Shown piece by piece: positions 60,904 through 64,000 of a stretch of 64,000 bases of DNA (position 1 is the stretch's first letter; every line of letters begins with the position of its first letter). Source of the stretch: Impatiens glandulifera (taxonomy: Eukaryota > Streptophyta > Magnoliopsida > Ericales > Balsaminaceae); assembly GCF_907164915.1 (NCBI RefSeq), contig NC_061862.1, positions 38,387,758-38,451,757 on the forward strand. The letters are read 5' to 3'. Made by a program: the position numbers and the translations under genes. Below the pieces are notes generated by a model. It ran no database searches, was not told the DNA's origin, and worked only from the letters and a program-made list of their open reading frames with translations.

Positions 60904-61408
60904 TAGGGTCGATAATTTTGGACACGACACGAAAATACGACCCGGACAGAACACAAAAAAATCAGTTTAGAGTCATGTATTTTTTTTTTTCAGGTCAAAA
61001 TTAGGACATATTTAACCTGATTAATAAACATGTCAAAATCGAGTCGACCTGACAAGACCCAAAATAGACCCAATAATCCGTTTACAAGTTTCTTTTGTTG
61101 AGTTTTGTGTTATTCGTTCTTATTCACTCACTCATTTTCTTTTGTAATTTTTTTTAATTGAATTTGTGATTTAACTTAATTTTTATTTTGTATTAATGTC
61201 ATTTTAATTTGAAACAAAGAGATGTGAATTAATTATATCGGGTTTGGTTCGAGTTGAGTTATGTAAATCGAGTCAAAGGAGTCAGGTTCAGGTTAAAGAT
61301 TTTTTACACAAATTATTAAACAAGTTAGGTTTATGTTATAATCGTTGAACCCGTTAACCTGTTAACCCGAACTCGCAAAACTAAAATTTACCTAAATTGT
61401 CACCCCTA
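60904..61408. mobile_element. hAT-type MITE, 8-bp target duplication
   Basis: The 505-bp element begins TAGGGTCGATAATTTTGG and ends CACCCCTA (complement TAGGGGTGACAATTTAGG). It is flanked by 'ataatatc' at 60896-60903 and 61409-61416. The interior has 'gagtcgacctgac' and 'cccgttaacctgttaacccg' type words common in non-autonomous hAT elements. It encodes no protein. Confidence 0.85.
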
Positions 61409-61416
61409 ATAATATC

Positions 61417-61880
61417 AACTCATTCATCAAATTATAAAAGAATAATGATCAAATATTAGACAAAATAATATTCCTTACTACTCCTATAAGTCATGAATAA
61501 AAAATGAAATAAAAAATTATTTTTGTTTATATTAAATTAAATAAGAAATAAAACCTTCACAAAAATATTACAATAGAACAAAATTCATAATTAAATTACA
61601 AAAATCTTTTGAAAAATTCAAAAATGAAAATTTAAGAATTAAGAGAAATAAAAAAAGATAAAAAAAAATAATGAAATAAAAGAAAGAGAAACTAATATAA
61701 AAATAATAAAAAATTTAAGAATTAGTTAAATTTAAATAATTTAATTAATGAAAAAGAAGGAAATAAAAAATATATTAATATTTAATTAATAAATATATAA
61801 ATTAAAAAGTAAAAATTAACTATGTTTACTAACCTAGGCTAAATCAACATATTTTTGATAGTACGATATATTTAAATTAT
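61417..61880. other. A-rich low-complexity spacer
   Basis: Long A/T stretches with no gene or recognisable repeat. Confidence 0.4.
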
Positions 61881-61889
61881 ATTTTATTA

Positions 61890-62560
61890 GTATATACGTC
61901 TAAGGATTTAGGCATGTGTGGATCGGGTCTTGGGTCGGCATATGGGCTGGTCTCGGTCGAAAACTAGGCTAGAAGCCTAACCTCTTGGTAACGGGATGAG
62001 CACCAACATCCTTCAGTCGAAGGAAAAAATCCTCTTAATCGGGTAGGGAGTTCCATTGGTCGGGCGGCTAGGGAATTCTCGGTCGCGCACCTTGATGAAT
62101 TCTCAGTTAGACTCTTGGTCAAAAACAAGCTTGAGTTTTTTTTTTCTTGGTCGCAAGCAAAGCGACCTCGTTACCTCAGACAAAAACTAGGTTATCAGTT
62201 TTCTAGTGACGTACGGGTGAAGGACCTTAGTCGTCTTCAACCTCTAGTCGACCAAGTTTTTTTTTGTCAAATTGGTTTTTTTCTTTCTTTGTTCCCGACC
62301 TCTAACTTAAGATCTAACTAGATACAAAATTTTTTTATCACGTTGAGAACTTACCATTGTAGTCACATGAGTCGTCATTCAATGGGGAAGAGGCTCAACA
62401 GAGGCTTATCGGACAAACCCGAAGGTTAGCCGGAAAAATGTGATTACTTAAAATCAATTAAAATTAATTTGGCTTGACCCTATAGAAACTTGTTACACAA
62501 ATATTATTCTTTGAACAAAAATCCGATAGTTATTAATATTTTTTTTAAAAATTTGAGTAC
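61890..62560. repeat. GC-richer stretch with repeated 'ctcggtcg' words, probably retrotransposon LTR
   Basis: 'gggtcggcatatgggctggtc', 'attctcggtcgcgc' and 'ctcttggtcaaaaac' recur in varied form, unlike the AT-rich surroundings. The frame at 62115-62321 is not protein-like. 'catgagtcgtcattcaatgg' near 62365 resembles the Tat/Ogre untranslated motif. The identity is uncertain. Confidence 0.35.
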
Positions 62561-62639
62561 ATGCTTCAAACCAGTGGAAATGGTGTAGGATTGATCATAC
62601 ACAGTTTTATAACATGTTATGATACTTTTGAGTTTGACA

Positions 62640-62776
62640 TTCTTGAGCAAAAGCTCAAGAATAACAAGCGAATGTCATGTTCAATGCCTCATAATGTAAT
62701 GTTTAGTGCCTCATAAGGCTACGTTTAATGCCTTATAAGGCCATGTTCACCTATACAATTGTGAAATCTCAATACA
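62640..62776. repeat. Short repeat array related to 21500-22130, opposite orientation
   Basis: Four units of 'catgttcaatgcctcataagg' type follow each other directly left of repeat R copy 2. The array at 21500-22130 contains the complement ('ccttataaggcgttgaacatg'). Confidence 0.5.
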
Positions 62777-64000
62777 TTTATGTCAAATGTTCATCTATAC
62801 AATTATGTCAAATTTCTACACATTTCTTCATTTTTTAAGCTCATTTTATAAGTCACTACATTTTTTAGGCAATGAGATCCTATAAGTGTTAGCACTAACT
62901 GTTGGAATTTTTAAACTAATTCTATAAATTCCATTAATGAATGGAAATTAGAATGTGGGCAATAAAATTAAATCAAATTCACATGAAATTCAAACGTGAA
63001 TTAAATGGTGAAATTTGATCCAAATGTTTGAATTAATTAATTTAAATTAATTAATTAAAATGCCTTGATGACCAATTAACAAAATGTTGTTAATTTATAG
63101 CGTGACTTACATGAGTTTGTTATTATTATTAATTGTCATGATAATTTAATATTATTATTAACATATTAAAAAACCATGTAACGTGAGTATTGCAAAATAA
63201 ATGTCTTCATTAATTTTGGCAAACAATTACCCTTCATTAAGAAGAAATATTAAGGCAAATGAAGAGGCAAACAATGTCAACCGTTGGATCAATTGATGAT
63301 TTAATTAACTTTTTATTATTTCAACAATCTAAATAGCCATTCTATCCCACACCATCCAATGGACAAAAAAATACATATACTTCATCCTTCATCTTTCTCA
63401 CTCTAGAATTCCAAAAAGTCTTCTTCTTGTCTTGTGAGTGTTTCTTCGAGTTCTTCGCTCAATATTTTCCGTTGAAATCCGGTGATAATTCAGGTACTTT
63501 GTCAAACTCGTTGTGTAGTGATTCCGGTGCTGAATCACTACTAGATTCGTTGTACCCTGGGAGACAGTCATCTGTGACAAGCTCTAGCACACGGGGAGAC
63601 GGTGGAACTGTTTTAAGGGAAATGTGTCTAACACATGCCTCGAATCAACATTTTATCTGGTGATTTCGTTCTTTGTAACATTGTATTTATTTAATTTGTT
63701 TGTAACATCGTTTATATATATATTTCTGTTATTTTTCAAGACAATATTTCTAACACTAACTTCAAGATCACCGCACTATATTTTATCATAAGCGTCTCAA
63801 TTATTCAAGTCTTTAAAAAAAAGCATCAACATGTTAGTATTGAGAATTCCCAAATAATCAAAATATTAAAACTCTATAACTTACATTTTCTTTTGTAAGA
63901 TCACAATTTCATTATGTTTCATCTCCTGCATAGGTTTTCACGTGCCTCATATAGTAGATTCCATAGTTTGATTTATTCTTTAGTGTTTGCCATGGAAATT
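62777..64000. repeat. Dispersed repeat R, copy 2, split by a solo LTR
   Basis: 62777-62899 plus 63756-64000 match 18995-19372 with few differences and the repeat continues beyond the window. The LTR at 62900-63755 interrupts it. Confidence 0.75.
62900..63755 (+). mobile_element. Solo LTR with 5-bp target duplication
   Basis: The 856-bp unit begins TGTTGGAATTTTTAAAC and ends AATATTTCTAACA (TG...CA). 'ctaac' flanks it at 62895-62899 and 63756-63760, and the empty site survives at about 19124. No internal retrotransposon sequence remains, so it arose by LTR-LTR recombination. The open frame at 63427-63663 is part of the LTR; a related frame occurs in the LTR-derived sequence at 36455-37172. Orientation (+) is inferred from that similarity and from the LTR at 48598. 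Confidence 0.88.

Overview
The window looks like nuclear DNA of a flowering plant, most likely a eudicot; the species cannot be told. It is very AT-rich, full of (AT)n tracts, and carries plant-type spliced genes, Ty1/copia and Ty3/gypsy LTR retrotransposons, an L1-type LINE, a PIF/Harbinger transposon, hAT- and Mutator-like non-autonomous elements, and decayed pieces of a plant RCC1-repeat gene. I see no prokaryotic or organellar gene organisation, no CRISPR array, no rRNA gene and no intact tRNA gene.

The backbone is a tandem segmental duplication. Block A (1-16515) and block B (31137-45113) align collinearly in three stretches (1-4678 with 31137-35372; about 8996-14743 with 37585-44835; 16189-16515 with 44840-45113). 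Each copy has its own insertions. Block A holds a decayed copia element (4690-8980, itself carrying a hAT MITE), a local internal duplication, and a side-by-side hAT and Mutator-like insertion (14752-16179). Block B holds an LTR-derived chimeric ORF (36144-37172), a GC-rich minisatellite (41225-41330) and a cluster of foldback MITEs (42889-43478). Fragments of an RCC1-repeat gene, all in minus orientation, recur at about 10.0-13.0 kb, 29.1-31.1 kb, 38.6-42.8 kb and 50.8-51.8 kb. The duplicated unit therefore seems to have included that gene, which is now broken everywhere in the window.

The spacer 16.5-31.1 kb is a graveyard: duplicated promoter-like sequence, a dispersed repeat with a possible subterminal repeat array (18995-22130), a coding-like 54-bp repeat, a 365-bp coding-like repeat, an internally deleted Ty3/gypsy element (23199-26045), a LINE lacking its reverse-transcriptase core (26046-28760) and the RCC1 C-terminal fragment (29109-30080).

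The right third holds a copia 3' end (about 47.5-49.06 kb), the RCC1 N-terminal fragment (50820-51210) and the best preserved genes of the window: a PIF/Harbinger transposon (about 51822-60705) with an intact two-exon Myb/SANT ORF and a DDE transposase with one TGA stop and an N-terminal frameshift. A young Ty1/copia element (52152-56894; 366-bp LTRs with 3 differences, 5-bp target duplication) sits in its 5' leader and has one continuous gag-pol frame broken only by four stop codons. A hAT MITE (60904-61408) and a solo LTR (62900-63755) with a matching empty site elsewhere in the window follow.

No new biological system is convincingly visible. The value of the window is as a record of duplication and insertion events with several filled/empty site pairs. 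The most unusual items are the LTR-acidic ORF chimera, the MITE with tRNA-like pol III boxes, and the nested young copia in a nearly intact Harbinger element.
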